From NCBI GenBank assembly GCA_029448655.1, contig JACCLO010000002.1, positions 5,022,001-5,086,000 on the forward strand: 64,000 bases of DNA. The letters run 5' to 3'. Position 1 is the first letter of the stretch; each line of letters starts with the position of its first letter. Shown here piece after piece: positions 21,450-32,210 of the stretch. Under the pieces are notes generated by a model. That model was not told the DNA's origin and did no database searches. It saw nothing but the letters and a program-made list of their open reading frames with translations. This DNA comes from Wolfiporia cocos. Lineage: Eukaryota; Basidiomycota; Agaricomycetes; Polyporales; Phaeolaceae. The translations under genes and the position numbers were made by a program.

Positions 21450-24400
21450 ATGTCAGACAACCAGTTGATGAACACCGCCAACAGAATGATCGCCCGTGCA
21501 GTTGCGGCGCTCAGGGCGGCTCCCGAGAGCATGGAGGGGGAGGACTATACCCAGTGGCAGACCAAGTTCATGGAAGAGCTTGTAAGTGATATCATTCTCT
21601 GAAACCATTCAAGGAAGCTGAGGCATGACCCTTCAGGCATTCAACATGGGAAACTTTCCCTATAAGGTATTCGAGCTCGGGTACAGGCTACCCGAGCTAT
21701 ACGGCAGCATGGTGGCGGAGTATACACAGGTGAGGAATGATGGGGAGGAATTCAACAAGATTCGTGTCCACGAAGGCGACACGAGGATTGCGAGTATCAA
21801 GAATCTTGCGCCAACAGTAGACCCCACCAGACCCCTCCCAGTTGTGGAGGACTTGGGGCCTAACCAGTGGTGGACAGCAGGTATGTAGTAACTCAAAAAT
21901 TTTCTTATTTACAATAATTGAGAATGTTCGCAAAAAAGACAATACATTGACTGAGGCAGAGGGCAGCTCGACCGCCCAGCATGCAACCAAAAAGAGAGGT
22001 CGGGAGGACTCGGACGAGGAGAGCACGGAGAAGGAGGGTGGAAAGGACGATGGGTTGGGAGGAGATGAGGAGGAGGATCATGGTCGCGGAGGGAGTGAAG
22101 ATGACCAGCAAGGTCGCGAGACCAGTCGCGAGCCTCGCGACAGTCGCGAGCCGAGTCGGGAGCCTCGTGATCGTCGCGAGCGGAGTCGCGGGCCTCGCGG
22201 CAGTCGCGAGAAAAGTCGCGACACTCGCGGCAGTCGCGAGAAAAGTCGTGACACTCGCGACCGTCGCGAGCCAGGTCGCAAGTCTCGCGACACCGCGACT
22301 TCGACAACTGTCGTGAGCCAGACACGGTCCAAGTCGGGAACAAGGCCACCAAAGCGCCAGCGATCCATCCACCAGTCGCCATCAACTGCCCGACAGTCGT
22401 CGGACTCGGAGTCGGACAGCCCCCCCCCAGCTCGCCATAGCCGTTCAAAAGGCTCCAACAAGGGGAAGAAGGCATCAAAACCCTCTGTGCTCAAAACTCC
22501 TAAGCCCAGGCCTAAGTTCTCAGATGAGGCAAAGCGCTCAGTAAGATCTTCGTCGGCTTGCAGATTTTTTGCTAACCTGATTTTCAGGTCTTACAATGTA
22601 TAACATGCAGGACAGCACCAACCGTATGCACTATCGACACCAATATACGAGCAAGATGTGAGCGCTGCACTACTAAAAGTCTTAAGTGTAGTCTTGTCCC
22701 CAAGGAGATCGAAGATGGAGAATTCGCCGCTATCACGGGGCAAGAAGTCTACGTGATTTCCCGCAAGTTTCAGAAGACGTATGAGGATGAAGCCAGCCGA
22801 CCAGACAACTTTAATGACCTCAAGGTGGTCTGCTACAACGCAGAGAAAAATGATTTCATTTTTGATAAGAGGACTCTTCTTTCTCAGAAGGAGAAGAAGC
22901 AGATCGCAAAAATTGGTGAGTCAGCATGCCATTATTTCTCATTTGGTACTGATTATATTATAGTGGCGGAAAAAAATGCTGCTACCAAGGCTGGACACAA
23001 GAAGCGGTCAACCCGAGAAAAGCCAATGGAGAAAGATGCCAGCGAATCGGAGGAGGACGAAGAGAACGAGGAGGATCAGATGGGCAGGGAGGAGGAGGCG
23101 AAATCAGGGGGGGCTGAAACTGACGGTTCAGTTGCAGCCGCATTCCAGAGACTCCGGCACGGCGACGACACGGAGATGGATGGGGAGGGGGAAGCGGGCC
23201 CTTCGGCTGGCCCTTCGGCTGGTCCTTCTGCTGGCCCTTCAACCACACGACTGGCCGACAAGGGCAAACAGGTGCCCCGACGGTCGACGAGGGTGGCCGA
23301 GCGTGAGCGTCGTGAGGCCTCACAAGCTCCTCAAGCAAGTGTCCATGTTCAGGCAGAGCAGCCATCAGGTGAGCAAAAAAAAACTTAATTACTCTATTCT
23401 AATAAATAGCCTTCACATATCTATATATAGCGGACAACGAGGGCGGGTACAGTCGCTACCGCAGCCAGGTGGGGGACGACCGGGACGAGCTGTTGAAGGC
23501 GGTCACTCAAATGAGTGGCATGCTTCACCAGCTCGTCCGTAAAGTGGACGTCCTCCAAGAGACTGTCCATGAGATGCAGGTGGGTCACGTAGGTCTGCAG
23601 GCGCAGCTTGAGGCCCTGCGACAGGTGGCAATGGGGGTGCCTCTCGCGACCTCCACGACCGTGGCCCCTGCACCTCTCGCGACCTCCGCGACCGCGGTCC
23701 CTTCGCTCCCCGCACCTCTCGCGACGCCGCCCCCCGTGTCTCTCGCGACGCCACCACCCATGCATCTCGTGACGCCACCTGATGCTCCTCACATGCCCGA
23801 TATGACTCTCGCGACCTCCGCGACCGCGGTCCCTTCGCTCCCGGCACCTCTCGCGACGCCGCCCCTCGTGTCTCTCGCAACGCCGCCACCCGTGCATCTC
23901 GTGACTCCACTTAATGCTTCTCACGTGCCCGATGTGACTCTCGCGACCTCCGCGACCGCGGCCCCTGCACCTCTCGCGATCTCCGCGACCGCGGCCCCTG
24001 CACCTCTCGCGACCTCCGCGACCGCGGCCCCTGCACCTCTCGCGACCTCCGCGACCGCGGTCCCTTCGCTCCCCGCACCTCTCGCGACGCCGCCCCCCGT
24101 GTCTCTCGCGACGCCACCCCCCGTGCATCTCGTGACGCCACTTGATGCCTCTCACGTGCCCGATGTGACTCTCACGACCTCCGCAACTGCGGCCCCTGCA
24201 CCTCTCGCGACCTCCGCGACCACGGTCCCTTCGCTCCCCGCACGTCTCGCGACACTGCCCCCCGCACATCTCGTGACACCGCCACCCATGCATTCCGCAA
24301 CGCCACCTGATGCACCTGACGCGCCCAATGTGGCTCTCGTGACCACCGCGACCGTGGCACCTGCGCCTCTCGTGAACTCCGCGACCGCGACCCCCGTGCT

Positions 24401-24761
24401 TTCTGTGACTGGTAGCTCCATGACATCGTCCACACCAGCTTCTGTGGTCCCTCCAGCCTCTGAACATGCACCCATGAACGATGCAACTGACGACACTGTG
24501 CACAATGAAGACGTCGGCCCCACTGTAAGTACCACCATTCCCCTCTCACTCTGCCCGCACATTCTAAAGTCGATCTACGACTGGTCAGGACATTTCAATG
24601 GAAGATGATGACACCCACTTGTCATCGCAACTGGATTCTCCTGTTGCCAGTGGGCAAGGTGAGCATTGGTACTCTGAGGAGGCTTAAAAAGGGGAATGCT
24701 CACCACCAATATCTTTACAGGTGATGAGGACACAGATATGGATATGGGTGGGTCTGACTGA
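21450..24761 (+). CDS. Large unknown transposon protein with Zn2Cys6-like cluster
   Basis: Starts at ATG 21450 (MSDNQLMNTANRMIARAV). Exon 2, from 21639, carries NMGNFPYKVFELGYRLPELY. After an intron near 21890-21955 comes a basic segment of Ser-Arg-Glu/Asp repeats encoded by CpG array k and an NLS-like PPKRQRS. After intron 22541-22587 (GTAAGA..TTTTCAG), a cysteine cluster follows: CITC, then C after six residues, CERC after nine, C after six. That spacing resembles the fungal Zn2Cys6 binuclear cluster, although the middle loop is long. Then YVISRKFQKTYEDEASRPD, four GPSA repeats, and a coiled-coil-like DELLKAVTQMSGMLHQLVRK. The Pro-rich tail is encoded by CpG array l. Last exons end at TGA 24759-24761 (DEDTDMDMGGSD). 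Probably DNA-binding; a role in recognising the element is inference. Confidence 0.65.
22080..22305 (+). repeat. CpG-dense array k, exonic
   Basis: Irregular repeats of AGTCGCGAG and CCTCGCGAC, 12-24 bp apart. In frame they encode SREPRD-type segments. Confidence 0.8.
23640..24400 (+). repeat. CpG-dense array l, exonic
   Basis: Higher-order repeat. CTCTCGCGACCTCCGCGACC blocks alternate with CCTTCGCTCCC and CACCCGTGCATCTCGTGAC blocks in a period of roughly 200 bp, about three and a half times. In frame it encodes PLATSATA and PPPVSLATPP segments. Confidence 0.8.
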
Positions 24762-24966
24762 GCAGTTCCAGTCAGCATACAACTGTATTACCTTTTGTTC
24801 ATTGTATAAATGTATAATATATGATTTTTTCATTGCTTCATTGTGAGGAGAAAATCAATTTGAACCAGACAAAGAAATAAACTGGAATGTAAGGCAACAG
24901 TTTTTGCTTCATCTTGGAACAGGTAAACTCAATGACATTTCAGCTGCTGCAGGCACAGCAGTCAGG
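24762..24966. other. Short spacer before the right arm
   Basis: AT-rich; likely terminator region of the preceding gene. No gene. Confidence 0.5.
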
Positions 24967-25848
24967 TGTACATGTATGGATTTTGGAATTCATGTTGACA
25001 GTCATGAGACAAGCAATGTCTATGAGTTGCTGGCTGTACCATTCATGGATGGAGAAATTGGACAGTGTCCTAATGGGCATATCATCTGCACCATCTCCTT
25101 TGGTGTCCCTGGCCACTAATGGTCTTGCCCAATACCATGAGGGAATTGTCTTCTATGGCTTCCTTGATGATATCCCTGGCATCTGGTAGATGTGTTGGGA
25201 TACCTGATACACATAAATTAAGAACTCACCATGGATAAATGTATCTGTACACTCCACATGAAGCATGATTGTGGCAATCCCAAGTCTTGAGGCTGTTTGG
25301 GATGGAACTTTGGAAGCTGTGGAATTTGTGACTGATGCATCAAATAATGCAAGAACAATGCAGGTCATCACTCTTTTGCCAGCTCCCATCAACAAACCAT
25401 CATCATGTCCCTTCCTGTAGTTGACATTGTCATCAACTATGAAGGGGAAATTGCGGCATTGGTGGGGCGACCCACAACTGTCACAATCATTTGGTCACAG
25501 CATTGGTGGGCCAACCCGCAAGCATCACGACCGTCAAGTCATGATGGTCGTGGGCCGACCCACAACTGTCACAACCGTCTGGTCGCGGAAGTCGTGGGCC
25601 GACCCACGACCGTCATAACCATCCGGTCACGGTGGTTGTGGGCCGACCCGCAACCGTCACAACCATCTAGTCGCAGCAGTCTTGGGCCCACCCACAACTG
25701 TTGCAACCGTCTGGTCACAGAAGACGTCGGCCCACCCGACGGTAGGCCGGACGGTTAGGGCATGGGCCGACGACCGGCTGACCTGAACCGTTAGGGGTTG
25801 GTACAAGCCGGTTGACCTGAACCGTCACCTACTGTCACTGAAAGGTGT
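24967..25848 (-). repeat. Right inverted arm of the KDZ element
   Basis: Reverse complement of the left arm. The non-repetitive inner part (24967-25430) matches 3510-3040 closely. The minisatellite at 25440-25760 has only seven or eight units, against about two dozen on the left, so the arms have diverged in repeat number. The terminal part ends at the right duplication. Confidence 0.85.
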
Positions 25849-25856
25849 GACTTACC
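25849..25856. repeat. 8-bp target-site duplication, right copy
   Basis: GACTTACC, identical to 1834-1841. Confidence 0.85.
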
Positions 25857-26128
25857 CTGGGTCTACAGCAACGGGGAGGGGAGCCACGGCTTTCGCGAAC
25901 GCGGTGGAGCCTTCCAGGAAGCGAGAGAGTGCGGTAAGTCCTTCTTTCTGGTGAGGATGGTCTGGAGGTTTAATGCAGGTGAAGCTTTGCGGAGGTGGAT
26001 TTCGTGGAGGGGACTGCACTTCGAGATATAATCGGTCTGGTCATATTTACAAGACTGATTTGCGCTTATAAGAATTTTATGTACTAAGTACATCTACATA
26101 ATCGTCTTTTGCTGAATGCATTCAGCTA
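25857..26128. other. Flank between element and acyl-CoA oxidase gene
   Basis: On the minus strand a short open stretch reads LTALSRFLEGSTAFAKAVAP and ends in VDPG right before the donor-like GGTAAGTC of the target site. It may be an exon of a host gene split by the transposon, with its remainder in 1500-1833, but I recognise no family and the reading is not secure. Confidence 0.3.
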
Positions 26129-28131
26129 TCATGAGTCATTGTGTTTCCCCCTGCTCTGAAATGTTGTCAAGTTATTCACGTACTTCTCCCACCTCTCGTC
26201 TGATATCATGGGCGCAGAGATGTATGGTTCTACATTCATCTGAATGAGGAATTCCTCTAGACGGAGGAACACCGCGTCGACCGCTCTGCTCTCCATCTCC
26301 CGCTGGTCCATCCTCGATACCCCTGCATTCTCCACGTACCATGCAGGGTCGAATCTCATGCAACTCGCAACGTAGAGGTCAATGAGCTCCTGATCCACAC
26401 CCGATGCTATGGCCGCATCGTATGCCATGCGATGGCCAATGGCCTGAACCAAGTTCATGCACTCCGGGAGAATGTTGCGGTCAAACTCGATACTCCGGTG
26501 GTGCTGCATGTTCCCCATCATTCTACGTAACTCAGCGAACAAGCCTGCTTCATGTTCGGCGAGAAGACTGTTGCTGTTCGACGTAGTCGGAACACTGTAA
26601 CGCTGCAGAAGGAGCTCAGTTGCCAAGCCTGTGGTGAGTCAGTAACGGGTCAAAATACACTGATAGTGGAGTCAAGTGAATATCTGACTGACGGATTGAG
26701 ATTCCAAGAATGTCTCCCTCAGCGATTGCTGTTCCCCGCATATCTGCCTGAGGGATAAGGTTAAACTTGGCTAGGACAGCTACTAAACAAACGCACATGC
26801 ATGCCGGATAGCTGATTAACTTCAAACAGACCCTGGGCACCGCATCTATCCCCGAGATTCAGATGTGCTTCCTGTGCATGCTGAATCATGACAACTTTGA
26901 GAATCGTTGCGACAGCACGGCGCACACGGCAATCAAGGCTCTGATTGGTGAAGATTGCGACCGCCCACGTATGCAGTGCCTGCATCACGAATGCCTGTGC
27001 GATGGCTGTCATGATCGGTATCTTCTGAGTACGAAAGGCCATGATTGGCTTGGGATTCCCCTCATTATCGATAACTTTCCTGCGGAGGCTGTATCTGCTT
27101 GCAATGAATGACGAGACCTGTAGCGCGGGAACACCAAGGGAGCCAATAGCAATTGTGCCGACCGCGACCCTGGAAATGTTGTATAAAAATGCATTGCGTG
27201 CATCTGCAGGTTTCTCGGGGCTCCCGAGAAGGGCCGAGAATGGCAGACGGACGCGATTGAAGTACGTCAAAGAGTGGTTCAATGGACGAGAGCCTCCCCG
27301 TTGAGGCAGGACCCTAGATTGTATTAGCTTCATCAAACAACGCTACTATTGGTCTGTTTGATCTACGCACTTGCAGACAACCCCCGAAGACATCTCATTA
27401 CCATCATGGAGCCTCACGACGAATGGCTTGACTCCGTGATCGTCTCCGTTTACTATTGTTCGGGCATATACAATAGCTATACACTGCATACCCATAGGTG
27501 AAGTGGGTGGCATGTATCTAAATTGGCAACGGTAGGAATCAAACACAATAAGATCCTTACACATGAAAACGTACTTGGCGGCATCCTCATGTGGAGTATT
27601 CAGCTCGAAATCTCCGGTGGATAGAAGAGTGGCGGTTGTTTCAAGATGGATGACGTCAAGTCCATGGCCTACTTCAGTCAAGCAGAACTGACCCCTGTAA
27701 TGGGTTTTGATTAGTTTTGAAAGATTGAAAGAGTCGACTACGAACGAAATTTTGAATGCCAAAACATCATCTAATATTTCGTTGATATCAGGTCTTCCAG
27801 AAGCGAGCATAGCCAATGTTCCCGCACAGCAGTTATACTGTAGCGTCACAATAGTCCCCGCTGCCCCATCCATGCTCCAAATCGGATCTGTATGCAATTT
27901 CCAGAATTTGGGTGAAAGTGTCAGCAGATCATGAGGTGTAAGCGCTGAGGTTTTCCGTAACATTGTCAGTTGTTATCAACCAGCGAGGTCATTGCACGTA
28001 CAGTAAGCGTGTCCAATGCATTTTGCCCTTTCGTAACTAAGACGTATGCGCTCATCCAAGGGCAAACTCTCTGCATGTTGTTGAAACAAAGAACTCTGAG
28101 CTAGCTCATAGGTGGGGTGTTGTGCGAACAT
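26129..28131 (-). CDS. Acyl-CoA oxidase/dehydrogenase-like flavoenzyme
   Basis: Minus-strand gene, ATG 28131 (MFAQHPTYELAQSSLFQQ) to stop 26129. Conserved stretches in order: LTPHDLLTLSPKFWKLHTDP, GQFCLTEVGHGLDVIHLETT (the acyl-CoA oxidase TE.GHG motif), LPQRGGSRPLNHSLTYFNRV, RVAVGTIAIGSLGVPALQ, VMIQHAQEAHL, CGAQGLFEVNQL, MRGTAIAEGDILGISI and a C-terminal domain with AIGHRMAYDAAIASGVD. Introns fall at about 28015-27960, 27700-27650, 27560-27510, 27374-27316, 26802-26753 and 26700-26630. It would oxidise acyl-CoA with FAD and O2, normally in peroxisomes. The C-terminus GKHNDS has no SKL-type signal, so location is open. It matches the diverged basidiomycete family rather than classical yeast POX1. 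Exons appear intact. Confidence 0.85.
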
Positions 28132-29461
28132 GATTGGCGTGGATCAGTCCGAGTGCGAGGATTTTGATCGTTGACCTCCTGCGCATATAATACTATCAGG
28201 CGTTTCAGAAACCCCTCCACTGTTGATACATCCACGTGAGCTCAACGTTAGCAACTGTAGCCGGGAGTTCCGGGGAGAAGCCACTGGCGCTATGGTTTTA
28301 ATTGTTGGTTGATTGGATGTCCATGTCGTTGGGGTATCTATCTTGTTGGTATCCGTGATAGCGTAAACATTGTACAGCCGCCAACCCTCAAGATACTCTC
28401 AGGCCTGGAAACACGTCGGTAGCAGTGCATGGATTTACTTGTGCATCTGCGAGAAATAGAAGACACCGTCGCACCGAACACCGAACACGCCGGAGGCAAA
28501 ATCTGGTTTCCTCGCTCATTCAACTGTAAACGCTCAGACAGTCACACCGCTTGTATAATAGGATATGAATAAAGAGTATGAACAGCATCCACAGGCGTAC
28601 AATGTGTCATGTACTCAAAGTGTTGGTAGATATGTCTATCAATGACGTGATTCATTGGTCCGAATATGTACTGCTAACCAGCTATTGCAATGAATGCGGC
28701 ACTGAACGCCCTGAGTTCCTGACTCGGAGGTTCAGTGTACTTCCATCTTCTGTTTTCAGATTAAGCTGCCGCTGAGAAACTCGATAGAGCAATCATACAC
28801 CTGCCGTGCCAGGGTAAATTAGGGCCTGATTTTTAGGCCGAGCAGATTCAAAACTATGATACATGTGCAATGTGTTCGGCGTTTCCATTCCACCTTACTG
28901 ATAGGCCCGATGCGTTACTCATCATGCATCAGGCCTAGGAAAGATAGAAATTTGCTGAAGCGCTGAGCGCAGCGGTTTTTGGCGGCGTTCAGTGCTTCAG
29001 AAGCTTTAGTAACTTCCTGTCAACCATAGTTTTGTATAGACCCTTGTTCTGCGGCTGTCCAACTCAAGTTTGTCATTGATGATGACGTTTTCGCGCTCCG
29101 TGTGGTGCTGTATTGAAATGTGCACTTGAAATTCAAGGAAGCTAACCCTCATAGTATACACTAATTTGAGAAGGCGTGGGATGGAAGCGGTGAGCGTCAA
29201 GATCATTGCTGTACAAATCCAATGTCCATTGACATGGGCGCTGTTTGAATTGGCCTCACAACTCCTTGGCTACGATCCACCTCTCAAATCACCATGCGCC
29301 GCTGTGATCGCAAATATCCATAGTGAGGTAGATGGTTGTGTCTCGCTCCATGCGGAATTTAAGAAGAGCCAAGTTACAATATGAGGTCAACCGCGGCCTT
29401 TCCGCGCGGCATGATACGGCACGTAAATGGCTTGGGATGTCTTCAAACACGAGCAGCTTAG
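28132..29461. other. Intergenic region with small inverted repeats
   Basis: No convincing gene. GGCCTGAT at 28823 faces ATCAGGCC at 28928, and TGAAGCGCTGAGCGC near 28957 faces GCGTTCAGTGCTTCA near 28987, so part of it can fold back. The 16-mer CGCTGAGCGCAGCGGT at 28962 recurs at 36791, which suggests a small dispersed repeat. Confidence 0.4.
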
Positions 29462-31416
29462 TCAGCAATAATCAACGAAGAGCCGGAGAGCGCACGAGAG
29501 ATACCCGTCTGCAAATGCAGGACGCATCTGGTTCCCGGCTTCATCTCTTGGACTAGCAATGGTGAAGAGTGCAAGGATATGTGTAACAGCGAAGAACAGA
29601 GACGATTCAGCCACGCTGATTCCAGGGCATCTCCTAAAGCTGCATCATTTGCGACGAAATAACTGTATGACAAGCCACATACCTCCGTCCAAACCCGAAT
29701 GTGAAATCGCGGGGATCTATGGGGCAGGCACCGCCTTCTTTCAGGAAGCGCTCAGGCACGAAGAATTCTGGCTCTGGAAACACCTCTGGATCATGTGTCA
29801 TTGCCCTGGGTCCTACATTAAAATTCGTTCAAGAATGAGCTGAGGTGCACAGATACCATGTATTTGCCATGATCCAGCTGCCTTTCGGAATACGGTAGCC
29901 GCGGTAGATGTCATCAGACAGCGTGGTATGCGGGATTAATGGAGCGACGGGGTTGAAGCGGTGTACCTCCTTAATGAGCGCCTCTATGTATGGTAGATTT
30001 GCTTGATCCTCCATCCTTGGTAGGCGATAGTTCCCGACCACCGAGTCGAGCTCTGCTTGTGCTCTGCGCTGAACTTCGGGATGGGCGGCCATCAGTATCA
30101 AGAATGAGGAAGTGAAAGCGACAGCCTATGTGCGCTAAACTCAGCCATAACTAAGTCTGGAGTATCATAGGAGGACCCACACTATCAGAATCCCCTTAAA
30201 GCGAGCATCAGTAAGTGCATAATCAGATGATCCATGCATACCAGAATATATGCTTGCTGCAGTCCACTTCAATAGGTCATCGTCTTCTGCACTCAACGGA
30301 TGGCCGGATTCAGATTCCAGCAGCTCAGTAGACTCGCTCACGAATGAGACATGACCTACGTCTGCAGCCTACATGAGGTTATCAACAACTTCTTCCTATC
30401 CACGAATGCAAGCGGATCGCAGACTCACAGTGGCACTCTTTGAGAATTTGTACGGCTCAGAAGCAAATTCATCGATTCTGTGACGGACAGAGTTTGCCCA
30501 ACGTTTGAAACCTGCACCTGGAAGCCACCAAGGCATATATCTGACTAGTATGCTATTTAGCCCTGCGAGGATCAACATGAGAGAAGCAGACATACGCCAC
30601 GGGAAAGAGTCTACAAGCCAGCGGCCGGGGCGCGATGCTTTGTCCGTGATACGAGCAATATCATCAGTCATGTTTACAAAGTAATCCTCTCCCGAGAGAG
30701 CTTTGACCTGGTAGCCGTAAGCCAGTCGTAGAGCTATAGCTCCATAGTATCTACATCAGCAACATCAGAGGCCCTTATCGACGAGAGAATTTGGTGACAT
30801 ACTGGCGAAGATGAGCAATAAAGTTCTCTGGTGTCTCGAATAGCGCAGCTATGAGTTTGTGAGACTCCGCCTCTTCAAGCTGCCAATAGTCTCTTGAGCG
30901 CTGTGGGTTGTACGCATTTCTTATCAGCCTCCGAGCCTTCTTCAAGCGGTCGCCATATGGGTGGAATAGGATTGCGCGGCTCTTTCCAACCATGTCTGCC
31001 ATCACTGAGCGTGGCCGATCGCTGTATAGAATTCCTCGGTCATCGAAAAGCTCTAACGCTGCTTCAGCAGTATTGAGGATCACAAATTCACGACCTAGTA
31101 TATGTAGGTAGATTACGTCGCCTTGATCAACGTATTTCAGCTGGGTTACCAAGCGATATCCAGCTCCAAATTTACCGTACAACTTTCTCCATCCTGCAAA
31201 CGTTGCGGCAACATCACTACGAGGTACCTGAAAGATATTTCCAAGGAAGGGAAGCGGCCTTGGACCTGCCGGCGGTCATGGTTATTGTGTGTTTGCTCAA
31301 AGAAACAAATCATTACCTGGTGGCAGTGGGTTGGACCTCTTGTTCAAGTAAGACCTCAGAATCAAAGTAAACAGAATGAGGCCGGTTGTGAACAGGGACA
31401 GCGTTGAAACAAGCAT
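29462..31416 (-). CDS. Cytochrome P450 monooxygenase (basidiomycete CYP)
   Basis: ATG 31416 starts MLVSTLSLFTTGLILFTLIL, a membrane anchor, followed by NPLPPG, an intron, and RPLPFLGNIFQV. Then comes YSDRPRSVMADMVGKS, helix C region YGDRLKKARRLI, helix K EALIKEVHR (ExxR), PERF-like FVPERFLKEG, and the haem loop FGFGRRRCPG formed across an intron at about 29680-29640. Stop at 29462. Oddities: the helix C Trp of WxxxR is replaced by Leu, and I could not place a clean I-helix A/G-G-x-D/E-T-T in the exon region 30100-30260, so either an exon border is missed or the gene is damaged there. Probably ER-bound; substrate unknown. Confidence 0.8.
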
Positions 31417-32210
31417 TGAGTGGACCTTTGACAGGTGGGGTGAGACTAATTGGTTATCTAAAGCGATAATAATCAGTATAACAAGGACATTCCGGGTCAC
31501 TGCTCGTACATTTCAGGTGCCGAGATGATGTACCCGTTCAAAATGGGTGAAGTTGATGAAGACACTTGCTGCTGAAGGATGCCGATTCTCGCGGGCATGT
31601 GTTTCATTATATGTCCCGGTATATCCTTTTCTCACTGGCAGGGAAGATAGTGATAGTAATCATATGATGCGTGAGCACATCTGCACGATATTTAGGGCAA
31701 CTGAGGTCGGCATTGCACACTGCCTGTAACCGGGCGCTGAGCTGAACTCGACGGAGCGCCGTAGCTTTTCTGGGCATCATTCTAATCAGCCGGCGTCACG
31801 TCTATCCAAAGAATTGGGTTGAAGTGGCGCCCAAGCGCTCATCTAGAGCCCTTGCGCACCCTCTCCAGGGACCGGGGTGGTTCCTGGCATTCAGACTAGT
31901 GCTTTGGTCCCCATGGGCGGCGGCCGCAGAACGCGGCATTATTGGAGCCAATCCTATATCCATGACCCCGTATTACCTCGCCAAGCAGCTGCATCTTTCC
32001 ACTAGGGAGCATAGTGCGCTGACATCTAATACCACACACACTTCTTGTGGAATTTATCGGCAGGTTTAGTGTGATCGATGTTGTTGCCAAAATTGAAGCA
32101 AACACATTTTGGCAGACTCTTTTGGCAGACTCCTTCTGAGACTGTGATAAGGTCTCCCCGTGTTCAGTGCAAACCACTCTTGGACATTCCCTCTTTATTT
32201 TATCGTGATC
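31417..32210. other. Intergenic, nothing recognised
   Basis: Divergent upstream region of the P450 (minus) and the DUF6534 gene (plus). No repeats or ORFs I can support. Confidence 0.5.

Larger units (their letters stand above)
1842..25848. mobile_element. Complete 24-kb KDZ-type DNA transposon with TET/JBP cargo
   Basis: The ends are defined by an exact 8-bp duplication, GACTTACC, at 1834-1841 and 25849-25856. Just inside, the left end reads GAGCCCATTCAGCGACGG and the right end, reverse-complemented, reads ACACCTTTCAGTGACAG; both run on into GTAGGTGACGGTTCAGGTCA. Homology of the arms continues inward for 1.67 kb on the left and 0.88 kb on the right. The KDZ transposase at 6661-10868 identifies the group; 8-bp duplications are known for Zisupton-type elements. 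Cargo: TET/JBP dioxygenase, several unknown genes and twelve CpG-dense arrays. The outermost few bases of the two ends match imperfectly, so exact termini could shift by a base or two. Confidence 0.88.

Noticed and set aside
25857..26128. Extra C-terminal exon of the acyl-CoA oxidase gene
   Set aside because: The oxidase reads to a natural stop at 26129 that fits the family end; the open stretch here belongs to no recognised continuation.
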